Source: Methanomassiliicoccus sp. UBA345
GTDB taxonomy: Archaea > Thermoplasmatota > Thermoplasmata > Methanomassiliicoccales > Methanomassiliicoccaceae
Length of the DNA: 64,000 nt
Reading direction: 5' to 3'
Assembly (NCBI GenBank): GCA_002504525.1
Contig: DATD01000031.1
Coordinates: forward strand, 5,939-69,938
Shown here: positions 40,414 to 49,250 of the stretch, piece after piece
How the letters are laid out: every line of letters begins with the position of its first letter
How positions within the stretch are numbered: position 1 is the stretch's first letter
Notes under the pieces: model-generated
The model's database searches: none
What the model saw: only the letters and a program-made list of their open reading frames with translations
What the model was told of the DNA's origin: nothing
Program-made: the position numbers and the translations under genes

Positions 40414-41853
40414 CTACACCAGTCGCGCCTCTACCGGCCTGCCGCGGTAGGTGCTGGCGGATAGATCGGCGGAGACCTTCTTCGCATCCTTGCCGACTAT
40501 CTCGATCCGGGTGCGCCTCTCTCCCATGGTGATCAGCCCGACCTCCCTGGGGTTGAGATTGGCCCCGCGCTTCACCATGTTGGCGATCTCACCCTTGGTG
40601 AGCTTGTCGATCATCCCGAAGTTGATCTCCACCAAGTTCCTCCCGTTCGCCTTGCCGTTGCCGGCCCTCGATGATGATCGCCGGGAGTCTCGCGGTACGA
40701 TGTGAGCCGCGGCATGCGGCCTCGGCTCAGGCTCTGGCCTATGAACGATGGTGATCTCCAGCGGATGTATGGGCTTGCCGGTCCTGACCTCTATGTCCCG
40801 GATCATCTTCCGCTCCTCTTCCATGAAGAACGAGATCGCGGTGCCTTCCGCTCCCGCCCTGCCGGTGCGGCCGATGCGGTGGACATAGGTGTCCGTCTCG
40901 TTCGGAACATCGTAATTGAGGACGAGGTCCACGGCATCGATGTCCAGCCCCCTGGCCGCCACGTCCGTCGCTACCAGTATGCGGATGGAGCCGTCCTTGA
41001 ACTCTTTGATGACCTTTTCCCTCTTGTTCTGTGCCACGTTGCCGTGTATCGTTCCCGCCTTGTAGCCATAGGCCTGCAGCTTCTTTGCCAGGCGGTCAGC
41101 CCGGTGTTTGGCGTTGCAGAACACTATGGCCTTGGGCTGGCCATCGTCAAGTATGGTGGTCAGCGCATCGTTCTTGGCGTTCCTCTCGACCATGAGGAAA
41201 TACTGCGTGGTAAGGTCCAGGACCGGTTCGTCCCGAGAGACCAGCAGCTCCTGGGGATTGACCATCTGGTCCATCGCCAGCTCCCTTATGTCCTCCGACA
41301 TGGTGGCGGAGAACAGCATGGTCTGCCGCTTCCTCGGCACCTTGGACAGGATATAGCTGAGGTCCCGGGCGAAGCCCATGTCCAGCATCCGGTCCGCCTC
41401 ATCTAGGACGACGATCGATATCTTGGAAAGGTCCAGGTCCTTCCGGTCTATGAGGTCCCTGGTCCTGCCAGGAGTGGCGACCACGATGTCGACGCCCTTC
41501 CTCAGCTTGTTGGCCTGGGGCTCGACGCCCACCCCGCCGTAGATGGGGATGCATCGGTGGCCCGTGTAGGCGGAAAGCTTGTTCAGCTCCTCCGAGACCT
41601 GATTGGCCAGTTCCCTGGTGGGGGCGAGCACCAGCGCGGACGGGGATCTCATTCCGGCCTTGATCCGCCCGATGATTATCGAGCCGTACGTTCCCGTCTT
41701 TCCGGTGCCGGTCTGCGCCTGGGCGAACAGATCGCCGCCCTTGAGGCCTTCCGGTATCGCTGCTACCTGCACGGGGGTGGGCTCTTCCCATCCCATGCCG
41801 TTCATTGCCCTGACTATGTCCTGGGGAATGTTTAGATCGGTAAAGGTTGTCAT
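40414..41853 (-). CDS. DEAD-box RNA helicase with DbpA-like C-terminal domain
   Basis: A 479-residue helicase. Motifs in order: Q-motif PTPVQVAAIP, I AQTGTGKT, Ia PTRELA, II VLDEADRMLD, III FSATM, IV VFCNAKHRA, V ATDVAARGLD and VI HRIGRTGRAG. Residues 405-479 are a DbpA-type RNA-binding domain (INFGMIDKLTKGEIANMVK). The start is ATG 41853, about 20 nt after a TATA-like TTTTATTTTC (41871-41880), so the frame to 41916 is too long. It may act in ribosome assembly or RNA remodelling, perhaps at low temperature. Confidence 0.95.
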   Translation of the reverse strand: MTTFTDLNIPQDIVRAMNGMGWEEPTPVQVAAIPEGLKGGDLFAQAQTGTGKTGTYGSIIIGRIKAGMRSPSALVLAPTRELANQVSEELNKLSAYTGHRCIPIYGGVGVEPQANKLRKGVDIVVATPGRTRDLIDRKDLDLSKISIVVLDEADRMLDMGFARDLSYILSKVPRKRQTMLFSATMSEDIRELAMDQMVNPQELLVSRDEPVLDLTTQYFLMVERNAKNDALTTILDDGQPKAIVFCNAKHRADRLAKKLQAYGYKAGTIHGNVAQNKREKVIKEFKDGSIRILVATDVAARGLDIDAVDLVLNYDVPNETDTYVHRIGRTGRAGAEGTAISFFMEEERKMIRDIEVRTGKPIHPLEITIVHRPEPEPRPHAAAHIVPRDSRRSSSRAGNGKANGRNLVEINFGMIDKLTKGEIANMVKRGANLNPREVGLITMGERRTRIEIVGKDAKKVSADLSASTYRGRPVEARLV

Positions 41854-42145
41854 TAGATTCACTCGGTCATGAAAATAAAAACGAGCTGCAAAGAATACAG
41901 ACGATTTTGATTTCAATTGGTCGTTGCAGTACAGCTATTTAAACATGTTTCCTGACTAGGCCCGGCCCAGGATGGATGGCGATTTCGCGCATCAGAACCG
42001 ACCGTTTGGACCATCGGCCGATCGCTCAGGCATCTTGATGAGGGGGGCCCTATCAAAGCGTCAAGCCAGCATAGTTCATTTTGATACAGCTGGCCACGCC
42101 ACATCTGCTTGGTCACGACCGAACGATCCATTCCAATAGGATCGG
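41854..42145. other. Intergenic region between helicase and DUF1232 remnant
   Basis: It holds the helicase promoter (41871-41880) and a TATTTAAAC-like A/T patch around 41936-41946. A 118-codon frame on the minus strand (41913-42269) crosses it but lacks family sequence. I find no supported gene. Confidence 0.6.
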
Positions 42146-42283
42146 TCAGAACCAAACTGGCTTCACTACCAGAAGCAGGAGCAGTGACCATACGACGATT
42201 ATAGGCGCCGCATAGATCCATTTTTTCGGCCTGCCGTTCTGCCATAGGTCCTCTGACTCTCGCCTGCACTGCTCAAAGACCTC
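42146..42283 (-). pseudogene. 3' part of DUF1232 gene beyond an in-frame TAA
   Basis: Reading on in the same frame after the TAA at 42284-42286 gives 45 sense codons: EVFEQCRRESEDLWQNGRP, KKWIYAAPII and a hydrophobic tail ending LLLLLVVKPVWF. This matches the usual C-terminus of DUF1232 proteins (charged helix then membrane segment). There is no ATG, GTG or TTG start in this segment. A single base change AAA to TAA would explain the split. A sequencing error or translational readthrough is also possible. Confidence 0.75.
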
Positions 42284-42523
42284 TTACGGGATGAGCTTGA
42301 CGGTCAGCGCCACCAGCGCGGGCAGGACGATGAGATCGTCCAGGTAGCCAAGCACTGGAATGAAGTCCGGGATAAGGTCGATGGGTGACAGGGCGTAGGC
42401 CACGGTGACCCCGGCCGTTATCTTGGCCAGAGCGGGCGTTTCCTTCTTCCTAATGGCGATGAATACGGCAGGAATGTCCGTCTTCAATTGTTTGGCCCTT
42501 TCCTTCAGGTTCATGGGCCTCAT
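42284..42523 (-). CDS. DUF1232 protein, truncated by TAA
   Basis: A 79-residue N-terminal part of a DUF1232 membrane-associated protein: ERAKQLKTDIPAVFIAIRKK then the signature YALSPIDLIPDFIPVLGYLDD and a hydrophobic end. Function is unknown. ATG 42523 overlaps the methyltransferase stop by one base (TGATG), so it is coupled as the third gene of the UbiA-UbiE operon. Full-length relatives continue for about 45 more residues, which here lie beyond a TAA. Confidence 0.85.
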   Translation of the reverse strand: MRPMNLKERAKQLKTDIPAVFIAIRKKETPALAKITAGVTVAYALSPIDLIPDFIPVLGYLDDLIVLPALVALTVKLIP

Positions 42524-43254
42524 CAAGGTCTTTGTTTCTCCAGCAAATAAAGATGACAGATGCCCATGGTCAGCGGGATTGAGCGGACCACCCTGAAGCC
42601 GTGCATCTCGTACATCGCTTCCAGCGCGCGAGGCGTCGGCAGGTTCTGTATCGAATCGCTCAGGTAGCGGTACGCTTCCCTCTGGCCGGAACGCCACCCT
42701 CCGATGGCGGGCAGCACTCGGGAGAGGTAGAACAGGTAGACGGGCCGAAACAGGCGGTTCTTCGGGACCGACAGCTCCAACACGGCCAGGCGGCCTTCGT
42801 CCCTGAGGACCCGCCTCGTCTCGTCCAGGAAGGCCCCGATGTCCGGCATGTTCCGTATGCCGAATGCCACCATGGCGCGGTCCATCCGCCCATTGGCGAA
42901 CGGCATCACCAGCGCATCGCCCTGCACCGCCTGGTAGCGATCATCGAAAGCCTTCTCCCATTTGTCCATCGCCTCGGACATCATGCCCCGCGATAGGTCC
43001 AGCCCGATCACCGTACAGCCGGATGCCAGGCGCGCTGCGATGGCCAGATCTCCGGTCCCAGTGGCGATGTCCAGCACAACGTCGTCCTGCCGCAGCGCCA
43101 GCTCCTTCAGCGTCCGCTTTCTCCAGCCGACATCGGCCGACATCGACAGCACATGGTTCAATTGGTCGTAGGTGGGCGAGATGTCGTCGAACAGCCGGCC
43201 GATGCGCCGCTGGTCCTTCTCCAGACGTTTTTCCGCCCTCTTGATGAACACCAT
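42523..43254 (-). CDS. UbiE/MenG-like methyltransferase
   Basis: A 243-residue class I SAM-dependent methyltransferase. LFDDISPTYDQLNHVLSMS is the UbiE/Coq5 signature region; the SAM site reads VVLDIATGTGDLAIA; and the second signature is AFGIRNMPDIGAFLDETRRVL. It would C-methylate a prenylated ring. ATG 43254 overlaps the UbiA stop by one base, so the two enzymes are likely consecutive steps of one pathway. Confidence 0.88.
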   Translation of the reverse strand: MVFIKRAEKRLEKDQRRIGRLFDDISPTYDQLNHVLSMSADVGWRKRTLKELALRQDDVVLDIATGTGDLAIAARLASGCTVIGLDLSRGMMSEAMDKWEKAFDDRYQAVQGDALVMPFANGRMDRAMVAFGIRNMPDIGAFLDETRRVLRDEGRLAVLELSVPKNRLFRPVYLFYLSRVLPAIGGWRSGQREAYRYLSDSIQNLPTPRALEAMYEMHGFRVVRSIPLTMGICHLYLLEKQRP

Positions 43255-44156
43255 CACAATGCCAGCATCAGGGTGGCCAGCAGGCCTATCGCCACGAACG
43301 CCTGGGTTCCGAGGATCAGCTGAACGTTGGCCTTCTGCCCCTGCTGGAAGGAGCCTATCTCCCTTGGGTCTGTGAACGACATGCTGGCGGCCTTGAATGC
43401 GACGGGGAGGGTCAGCAGGCCGAGCAGGGCCAGCACAGGTAGCATGTGAAGGAGGACCAGGAGGAGCAGGATGCCGTACGCTGAGAAGGTGAGGGCCGCA
43501 TACAGCCATGCCGCCTTCCGGGTCCCGAGCGTGATGACCAGGTTCTTCCGCCCTCCCTTGATGTCCGCATCGAGGTCAGGGAACTCATTCAGCAGAAGCA
43601 GGTTGAAAGTGAGGATGCCGGCCATCACCGACAGGGCGATGCATGCCGGGGTGGGCACGGGGTTGTGGACCATGTAGGCGCCCATCACCGGAAGGACGCC
43701 GAGGCCGAGGCCGGCCGCGATCTCGCCAAGCATGTTGCGCGCGAATATCTGGGTGTAGAACAGCGCGAAGACCATTCCCAGGACCACCAGCGGAACCAGC
43801 GCCAGGCTGGTGCGGTATACCACCACGGTGGCGATGAGGGCCGCGATGACGAACGAGATCAGGGCCGCGTTGAGCACCTGGCGCGGCGTCAGGAGGCCGG
43901 CCTGCAGGGTGCCCGTGCCGCCATTGAACATCGTCCTCCTCGTGTTGCTGGCGTCGAGGCCCGAGAGATGATCATAATACTCATTCAGGGTGTTGACGGT
44001 GATGTGCAGCAGCACTATAACAGCGGTGAACAACACGAAGTTGATGGCATCGAAGTATCCATCGTACACGGCCAGAGAGCCGCCGACCACGGCCAGTATG
44101 ATGGGCAGCAGCAGGAACGGGACCCTGACTTCGACCATCCACACCTTGAGCGACAT
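43254..44156 (-). CDS. UbiA-family prenyltransferase (MenA-like)
   Basis: A 300-residue membrane prenyltransferase with about eight or nine segments. The two Asp-rich motifs are NTLNEYYDHLSGLDASNTRR and NEFPDLDADIKGGRKNL. The second is MenA-like. It would attach a polyprenyl chain to an aromatic ring, for a quinone or a phenazine-type carrier. It is the first gene of an operon with the UbiE-like enzyme. A TATA-like CGTTTATAGA (44178-44187) lies about 25 nt before ATG 44156. Confidence 0.88.
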   Translation of the reverse strand: MSLKVWMVEVRVPFLLLPIILAVVGGSLAVYDGYFDAINFVLFTAVIVLLHITVNTLNEYYDHLSGLDASNTRRTMFNGGTGTLQAGLLTPRQVLNAALISFVIAALIATVVVYRTSLALVPLVVLGMVFALFYTQIFARNMLGEIAAGLGLGVLPVMGAYMVHNPVPTPACIALSVMAGILTFNLLLLNEFPDLDADIKGGRKNLVITLGTRKAAWLYAALTFSAYGILLLLVLLHMLPVLALLGLLTLPVAFKAASMSFTDPREIGSFQQGQKANVQLILGTQAFVAIGLLATLMLAL

Positions 44157-44177
44157 GCCATCGATGAACGCAGAACC

Positions 44178-44187
44178 TCTATAAACG
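44178..44187 (-). promoter_or_regulatory. TATA-like box of the UbiA-UbiE-DUF1232 operon
   Basis: CGTTTATAGA on the minus strand is 22-31 nt upstream of ATG 44156, indicating leaderless initiation. Confidence 0.5.
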
Positions 44188-44298
44188 GATTAAGTCCGCT
44201 TCCGCCGCCCGGAGCGGCCTCGCCGGCCATTGGACCAAAAGGTAGTCATTATAGCCACTGACAGATTATGGTGCGGATAATCGCTCAGGGTCGATCAG

Positions 44299-45648
44299 AT
44301 GAACATCGTCATCATAGGGGCAGGAAGGATCGGCTACAACATTGCCCGCATCCTCGCCGGTAAGCATTCCGTAATGGTAGTGGAGAAGGTCGAGAAGCGG
44401 TTCGATCATGTGGTCAACACGCTGGACGTCGGCGCCCTCCATGCCAACGGGGCGAGCCCTCATACCCTGCAGAGCATTCTCCGGAACGACGTGGACCTAT
44501 TCATGGCGGTGACCGAGAAGGACGAGACCAACATCTTCGCCTGTATGCTGGCCAAAAAGATGAAGCCCGACCTCATCACCCTGGCCAGGATGAGGGACCT
44601 CGACTATACCGAGGGAGACCTCGTGTCCAGCTTCCTGAACGTCGACCAGGTCATATCGCCGGAGTACCTGGTGGCGAGGAAGATGATGCAGATCACGATG
44701 CTGGAGAACGTCATCGACTACGATGCCATCCCTTCCCGGGACCTCGAGATCGCCAAGTTCCGGATGAGCCACAACCTCCAGGGGATGGCATCGATCCCAC
44801 TGCGCCATCTTCCCATCCCGGCCGAGTGCAAGATCCTGTTCCTGCACCGCAACGGCAAGACCTTGGAGCCGCGAGGCGACGAGGTCCTGCTGACCGGGGA
44901 CGAGATCGTCGTCATAGCGAAGGAGGACGGCATCAGGGAGTTCAACAAATTCCTCGGCACCACGAAGTCGTCGAGGGACGTGCTCATCATCGGCGGAGGC
45001 GTGGTGGCGCAGTACCTCGTCTCGATGCTGGAGGAGCGGGAGAACGTCTCCATCCGGCTGATCGAACAGGACGAGGAACGCTGCCGGGAGCTGGCCCAGA
45101 GGTTCGGCCGCACCATCATCATCAATGACAACGGGGCAGACCCCCTGGTCCTGCGCAACGAGAACGTGGGCATGACCGATGTCCTGGTATCCGCCACCAA
45201 CAACGAGGAGAGCGATCTGCTGGCGTGCTTGGTTGGCAAGCACCTGGGGGTGTCGAAGACCATCACCTCGTTCTCCAATCCCGACTACAAGGATATATTC
45301 CAGATGGTCGGCATCGATTCGGCGGTCAGCTTCTATGAGGTGGTGGCCAACGCCATTGTCAAGCAGACGGTGCCGGACCACGGCGTCCTGATACTCATGG
45401 AGGGTTTCCAGAAGGAGCTCATAAGCGTGAACGTAGGGCACCACAGCCGGGTCCGGGACGAACTGATCAAGGATATCGACATGCCTCCCAAATCGGTCAT
45501 CGCCATGGTGCTGACCGAGGACGGGGCCATCATCCCCGAGCCGAGCGTCCGCATACTGGAAGGGGACGCTGTCCTCCTGTATGCCGACCGATCGGACACC
45601 GCGGTGCTGGAGAGGCTGTTCAACGCCCGCATACCGATAAGCCCGTGA
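44299..45648 (+). CDS. trkA: Trk potassium uptake, NAD-binding subunit
   Basis: A 449-residue cytoplasmic regulator of K+ uptake with two RCK units. The N-domains are MNIVIIGAGRIGYNIARIL (residues 1-19) and DVLIIGGGVVAQYLVSML (near residue 230), each with a GxGxxG-type fold. Each is followed by a TrkA-C domain. The TrkH channel gene starts 4 nt downstream, so they are one operon. Confidence 0.95.
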   Translation: MNIVIIGAGRIGYNIARILAGKHSVMVVEKVEKRFDHVVNTLDVGALHANGASPHTLQSILRNDVDLFMAVTEKDETNIFACMLAKKMKPDLITLARMRDLDYTEGDLVSSFLNVDQVISPEYLVARKMMQITMLENVIDYDAIPSRDLEIAKFRMSHNLQGMASIPLRHLPIPAECKILFLHRNGKTLEPRGDEVLLTGDEIVVIAKEDGIREFNKFLGTTKSSRDVLIIGGGVVAQYLVSMLEERENVSIRLIEQDEERCRELAQRFGRTIIINDNGADPLVLRNENVGMTDVLVSATNNEESDLLACLVGKHLGVSKTITSFSNPDYKDIFQMVGIDSAVSFYEVVANAIVKQTVPDHGVLILMEGFQKELISVNVGHHSRVRDELIKDIDMPPKSVIAMVLTEDGAIIPEPSVRILEGDAVLLYADRSDTAVLERLFNARIPISP

Positions 45649-45652
45649 GCTG

Positions 45653-47272
45653 ATGGACATGAGGCGCGAACGCAGGATCGGACCGGGAAGGAACGAGAGG
45701 CGAGAGCTCAAGATCAGGCCGATGAGGGGCATACGCCGGATGCTGCACAGCATGGGCATCAACCATTACTTCATCCAGGACAAGATCGCCCGTAAGGGGA
45801 ACACTGTGGCCTACCTGTTCGGCATCCTGTTCCTCTTCCTATCGGTGTCGCTACTCGCCCCGATGGCGGTCGCCTACTATTACGGCGACGACCTCCGGCC
45901 ATGGATATACCCGTTCCTGCTGACCGCCGCGCTGGGCATACCTCTGCTGCTTCGCTTCCAGCCGGCCGAGATGACCCGGGCGACCGAGGCGTTGTTCGTC
46001 GTGACCAATGCCTGGCTGATGGTGACGGTGTTCGGTGCCATACCATACGTGCTGTACGGCATGAGCGTGGTGGACGCCATGTTCGAGACCATGAGCGGCT
46101 TCACCACCACCGGCGCAACCATCATGGTCAGTATCGAATCGTGGCCCAAGAGCTTGCTGTTCTGGAGGAGCATGACGCAGTGGCTGGGCGGCGCCGGTAT
46201 CATCCTTGTCTTCATCACCATCTTCCCCCTGCTGGGAGTGGCGGGCCGAAGCCTGGCCCGCAAGGAGTTCGCCGGCATGGACGTGCAGAACTTCTCCCGC
46301 CGCATCCAGGAGGAATCGATGAAGTTCCACTACATCTTCTTCGGCCTGTCGGCCGCGATGGTCCTCCTGCTGCTGCTGACCGGCATCGGCGTTTACGATT
46401 CATTCACCGTGATGTTCTCCACCCTCTCCACTGGAGGCTTCTCGCCCCATACCGAGAGCATCGCATTCTACGGCAATGTCATGGTGGAGTGGATCGTCAT
46501 CATCTTCATGTTCCTGGCCGGTACGAACTTCTACCTGCACTTCCAGGCGCTCAGGAACAGGGACCGGAAGGCCTACTGGCGCAATGGGGAGTTCCGCAGC
46601 TACTTCATCATCCTGGCCCTGGCCAGCGCGGTGGGGGCGCTGTTCCTGTGGGGCAATCCGTACACCGACGCGTTCGAGGTCGTCACCGACTCCACGTTCC
46701 AGATGATCAGCGTGATGACATCCACCGGCTTCGCCACCACCGACTTCGCGCTGTGGAGGGTCGAGGTCGTCTTCATTCTGTTACTGTTGATGGGCATCGG
46801 AGGCTGCACCGCCTCCACTGCCGGCGGCCTCAAGGTAGCCCGCCTCGTCCTGCTGAGGAAGTTCATAACCACCACCCTCCACAAGACCGTGCACCCCCGG
46901 GCGATGTTCAGCATCAAGCTCGACGGAAGGACGCTGAACGAGGGCGCGATCACTTCGGTGATGGCCATCGTGGTCTGTTACATCGGTACCTCCCTGCTAT
47001 CTGCGGCCGCCCTCGTCTTCATGGGCATACAGCCCGACATGGCCGTATCCGCGGCCGTATCCGCGGTGTCGAACTGTGGCCCCGCCCTCGGCGAGCTGGG
47101 ACCGCTGGGGACCTACGGAGGGCTGCCCGACATGGCCAAGGTGGTCCTGACCTTCACCATGTGGGCGGGCAGGCTGGAATTCCTGACGGTATTCTCCCTG
47201 CTGACGCCGGTGTTCTGGCGCGAGCTGCTTCGCTACAGGCGCGGAGAAACGAGGCTGTCGGATCAGAAGTAG
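45653..47272 (+). CDS. trkH: Trk potassium transporter membrane subunit
   Basis: A 539-residue K+ transporter with four pore-loop repeats. Filter-like strings TMSGFTTTGATI, TLSTGGFSPH, MTSTGFATTD and SAVSNCGPALGE are visible, each with a central glycine. A basic cytoplasmic N-terminus of about 45 residues precedes the first segment. It overlaps the convergent KamA-like gene by 10 nt. Confidence 0.95.
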   Translation: MDMRRERRIGPGRNERRELKIRPMRGIRRMLHSMGINHYFIQDKIARKGNTVAYLFGILFLFLSVSLLAPMAVAYYYGDDLRPWIYPFLLTAALGIPLLLRFQPAEMTRATEALFVVTNAWLMVTVFGAIPYVLYGMSVVDAMFETMSGFTTTGATIMVSIESWPKSLLFWRSMTQWLGGAGIILVFITIFPLLGVAGRSLARKEFAGMDVQNFSRRIQEESMKFHYIFFGLSAAMVLLLLLTGIGVYDSFTVMFSTLSTGGFSPHTESIAFYGNVMVEWIVIIFMFLAGTNFYLHFQALRNRDRKAYWRNGEFRSYFIILALASAVGALFLWGNPYTDAFEVVTDSTFQMISVMTSTGFATTDFALWRVEVVFILLLLMGIGGCTASTAGGLKVARLVLLRKFITTTLHKTVHPRAMFSIKLDGRTLNEGAITSVMAIVVCYIGTSLLSAAALVFMGIQPDMAVSAAVSAVSNCGPALGELGPLGTYGGLPDMAKVVLTFTMWAGRLEFLTVFSLLTPVFWRELLRYRRGETRLSDQK

Positions 47273-49137
47273 TACCAGATGCTGCGGTACTCGTCCACGT
47301 CCTCTCCCCGGGCGTTCAGCCTCTCCAGGTAGCCAAGTATGGGCACATCGGTGTACACGTAGGTCGGCGCTGTGGTGATGTTCTTCTCCCAGGGATGGAA
47401 CTCGTAGATGCGCTCCCCCTCCGGGGATATCATTATGAGGTCGTGGTTCTGCCACGCCCTCAGGTGGTTCTTCCCCAGGGCGGGGATGTTGAACACCGGT
47501 TCGTCGGTACGGGACAGCCCGGGCAGCAGGCGCGCCTCCTCCTTCCGCTCCTGCATTATGCGGGCGATGGGGACGCGGTACCAGCTCGTTTCCTCCTTCC
47601 CCTTGGTGTTGAACGTGTAATATGGATCGACCCCGATCTGCTTCAGCAGCATGCGGGTGGCCGCGGTCTCGAACCTCCGGCTGTTCTCGATGGTGAAGAC
47701 CTGCTGGTTGTACACCGCCAGGCCATGCATCCTGAGGTTCTGCACGGCCCTCACGGCCTCTGGTGTGATCTCGTATGGATGCTCGAAGTGCGTCACCAGG
47801 CACAGGTCCTGCCCCGGCGGGCGGTGGAACCGGCCTATCGTCTCCACGAGCCGGTCGGTGAAGCGCATCGGCAATACGACCGGGAGCCGCGTCCCGATGC
47901 GTATCCGGCTCACGTGCTTGATGTCCGATATGCTCTGGAGCAGGCCGATCAGGGCGTCGTCGTCCATAAGGGCAGGGTCGCCGCCGGTGACCAGCACCTC
48001 TGACACCATGGGATGCTCGCGGAACCATTGCAGCGCCGCCCCTATGCTCTCGGGCGACGCCATCGCCTGGGCGCTGCCGGTCACGTTGCCAATCTCCCAG
48101 TTCCTCTGGCAGTACACGCAGATCTGGGCGCAGGTGTTGTACGGCTTGAGGATGGCGATCATCGGATACCGGCGGGTCACCAGGTCCACGGGGGAGGTCT
48201 GCCCCTCCTTCATGAAGTCGAGGTCCTCGGGGCCTTGCACCTTGGGGCTGAGAACGGTGTGCACGTAGCTCAGCGGAGGAATGACCTGGGCCCTCACCGC
48301 ATGGTCCCACCGGCGCGAGGCATCGCGGTCGAAGAGGGACAGATAGTATGGAGTTACGCCGAAGGGCAACCTGTTGTTGACGGCCAGGTCGATGGCGGTG
48401 ACCTCGTCCTCGGTCAGATCTGCGACGGCCGCTATGGCGGCGGAATCGGTGAACACGTTGCGCCGCTGCCACCGATGGTCGTTCCAGTCGTCAATGTCCC
48501 CTCCCAGGAGGTCCAGGATGCGCTTCCTGGAGTCCTCTCTTCTGGCTGCCACCTCCGGTTCCAGCCCGGAGGGGTAGGACCTCATACGGTCGACGCAGCG
48601 CTCGGCCATCTCGTCCAGGAAGTCTGAGCGGATCCGCGCGCCCTCCCTGCCCTCGCGCTCCAGGAAGTCCGGCGCCGAGTCGATCGGGATGTCGGCCAGG
48701 CCCAAGGAGCCTCGGGACAGCATGTAGACCTCCATGAACAGGGCCCTGCGCTCCGTCCGCACCTCTCCCGACGGCTCCCTGGCCATCTCCACCAGGTGAT
48801 ACAGGGTGCTGTGACCGGAGCGCCGCTCGTTGCGGCGGGAGAACACGTTCTTCAGTATACGGATGCACTGGAGGGCGTTGGCCCTCATCATGCTCTCCAT
48901 ATCGCAGTTGTAATCGAACAGCCCCGCCTCCCGCTCGAACAGCAGGCGGAACAGCCCCTGCCGTATACCCTCCAGGCCCTGATCGGAGGTGAGCTGGGAG
49001 TACATCCCCGGATCGGACCTCTTCAGGTGGTCGAAGTGCAGAGGCTGTAGGGGCGATACTATGCCAGATGTGATATCTCCGCGGACATCATCACCGCTCC
49101 GTCGGTCTGCTCCGCTGGGATGAGAGTTGTTTTTCAT
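47263..49137 (-). CDS. Long KamA-family radical SAM protein
   Basis: A 624-residue protein. Residues 1-250 are a largely helical region with no recognised domain. From about 310 on it is a lysine-2,3-aminomutase-like radical SAM barrel: CAQICVYCQRNWEIG supplies the CxxxCxxC cluster, then VLVTGGDPALM, LPMRFT and THFEHPYEI. The cluster context differs from classical AblA (CRxYCRxC(F/T)R types), the protein is much longer, and no AblB acetyltransferase is adjacent. The reaction is therefore unknown. ATG 49137 follows AGGTGA at SD spacing; the GTG at 49146 is an alternative. Confidence 0.85.
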   Translation of the reverse strand: MKNNSHPSGADRRSGDDVRGDITSGIVSPLQPLHFDHLKRSDPGMYSQLTSDQGLEGIRQGLFRLLFEREAGLFDYNCDMESMMRANALQCIRILKNVFSRRNERRSGHSTLYHLVEMAREPSGEVRTERRALFMEVYMLSRGSLGLADIPIDSAPDFLEREGREGARIRSDFLDEMAERCVDRMRSYPSGLEPEVAARREDSRKRILDLLGGDIDDWNDHRWQRRNVFTDSAAIAAVADLTEDEVTAIDLAVNNRLPFGVTPYYLSLFDRDASRRWDHAVRAQVIPPLSYVHTVLSPKVQGPEDLDFMKEGQTSPVDLVTRRYPMIAILKPYNTCAQICVYCQRNWEIGNVTGSAQAMASPESIGAALQWFREHPMVSEVLVTGGDPALMDDDALIGLLQSISDIKHVSRIRIGTRLPVVLPMRFTDRLVETIGRFHRPPGQDLCLVTHFEHPYEITPEAVRAVQNLRMHGLAVYNQQVFTIENSRRFETAATRMLLKQIGVDPYYTFNTKGKEETSWYRVPIARIMQERKEEARLLPGLSRTDEPVFNIPALGKNHLRAWQNHDLIMISPEGERIYEFHPWEKNITTAPTYVYTDVPILGYLERLNARGEDVDEYRSIWYYF

Positions 49138-49250
49138 GTATATCACCTGAACGCGGGCCCGGCTTCAGCCACAAAGCAAGGGAGAGCCGTGACCTCGCTG
49201 CTACTGTATGGTACGGAGGATATATCCCTTCTCCTCCGCCGTCTCGACGC

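Noticed and set aside
41913..42269. A possible 118-residue minus-strand gene
   Set aside because: There is no SD or promoter support, its composition is atypical, and the same DNA in another frame encodes the DUF1232 C-terminus.
42284..42286. Pyrrolysine readthrough at the DUF1232 stop
   Set aside because: The codon is TAA, while pyrrolysine is encoded by TAG.
42523..44156. A menaquinone biosynthesis operon
   Set aside because: Only prenyltransferase and methyltransferase homologues are present; no men or futalosine-pathway genes are in the window, so the product is left open.
45901..48003. A 700-codon plus-strand open frame across trkH and the KamA-like gene
   Set aside because: It is out of frame with trkH and antisense to the KamA-like gene, has Arg/His/Gly-rich composition and no family match; such frames are common in GC-rich DNA.
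46997..48472. A 491-codon minus-strand open frame
   Set aside because: It is a different frame of the KamA-like coding strand, low in hydrophobic residues and without recognisable domains.
47263..49137. Naming the KamA-like gene ablA (lysine 2,3-aminomutase)
   Set aside because: The length, cluster context and absence of ablB do not fit; the substrate cannot be assigned.
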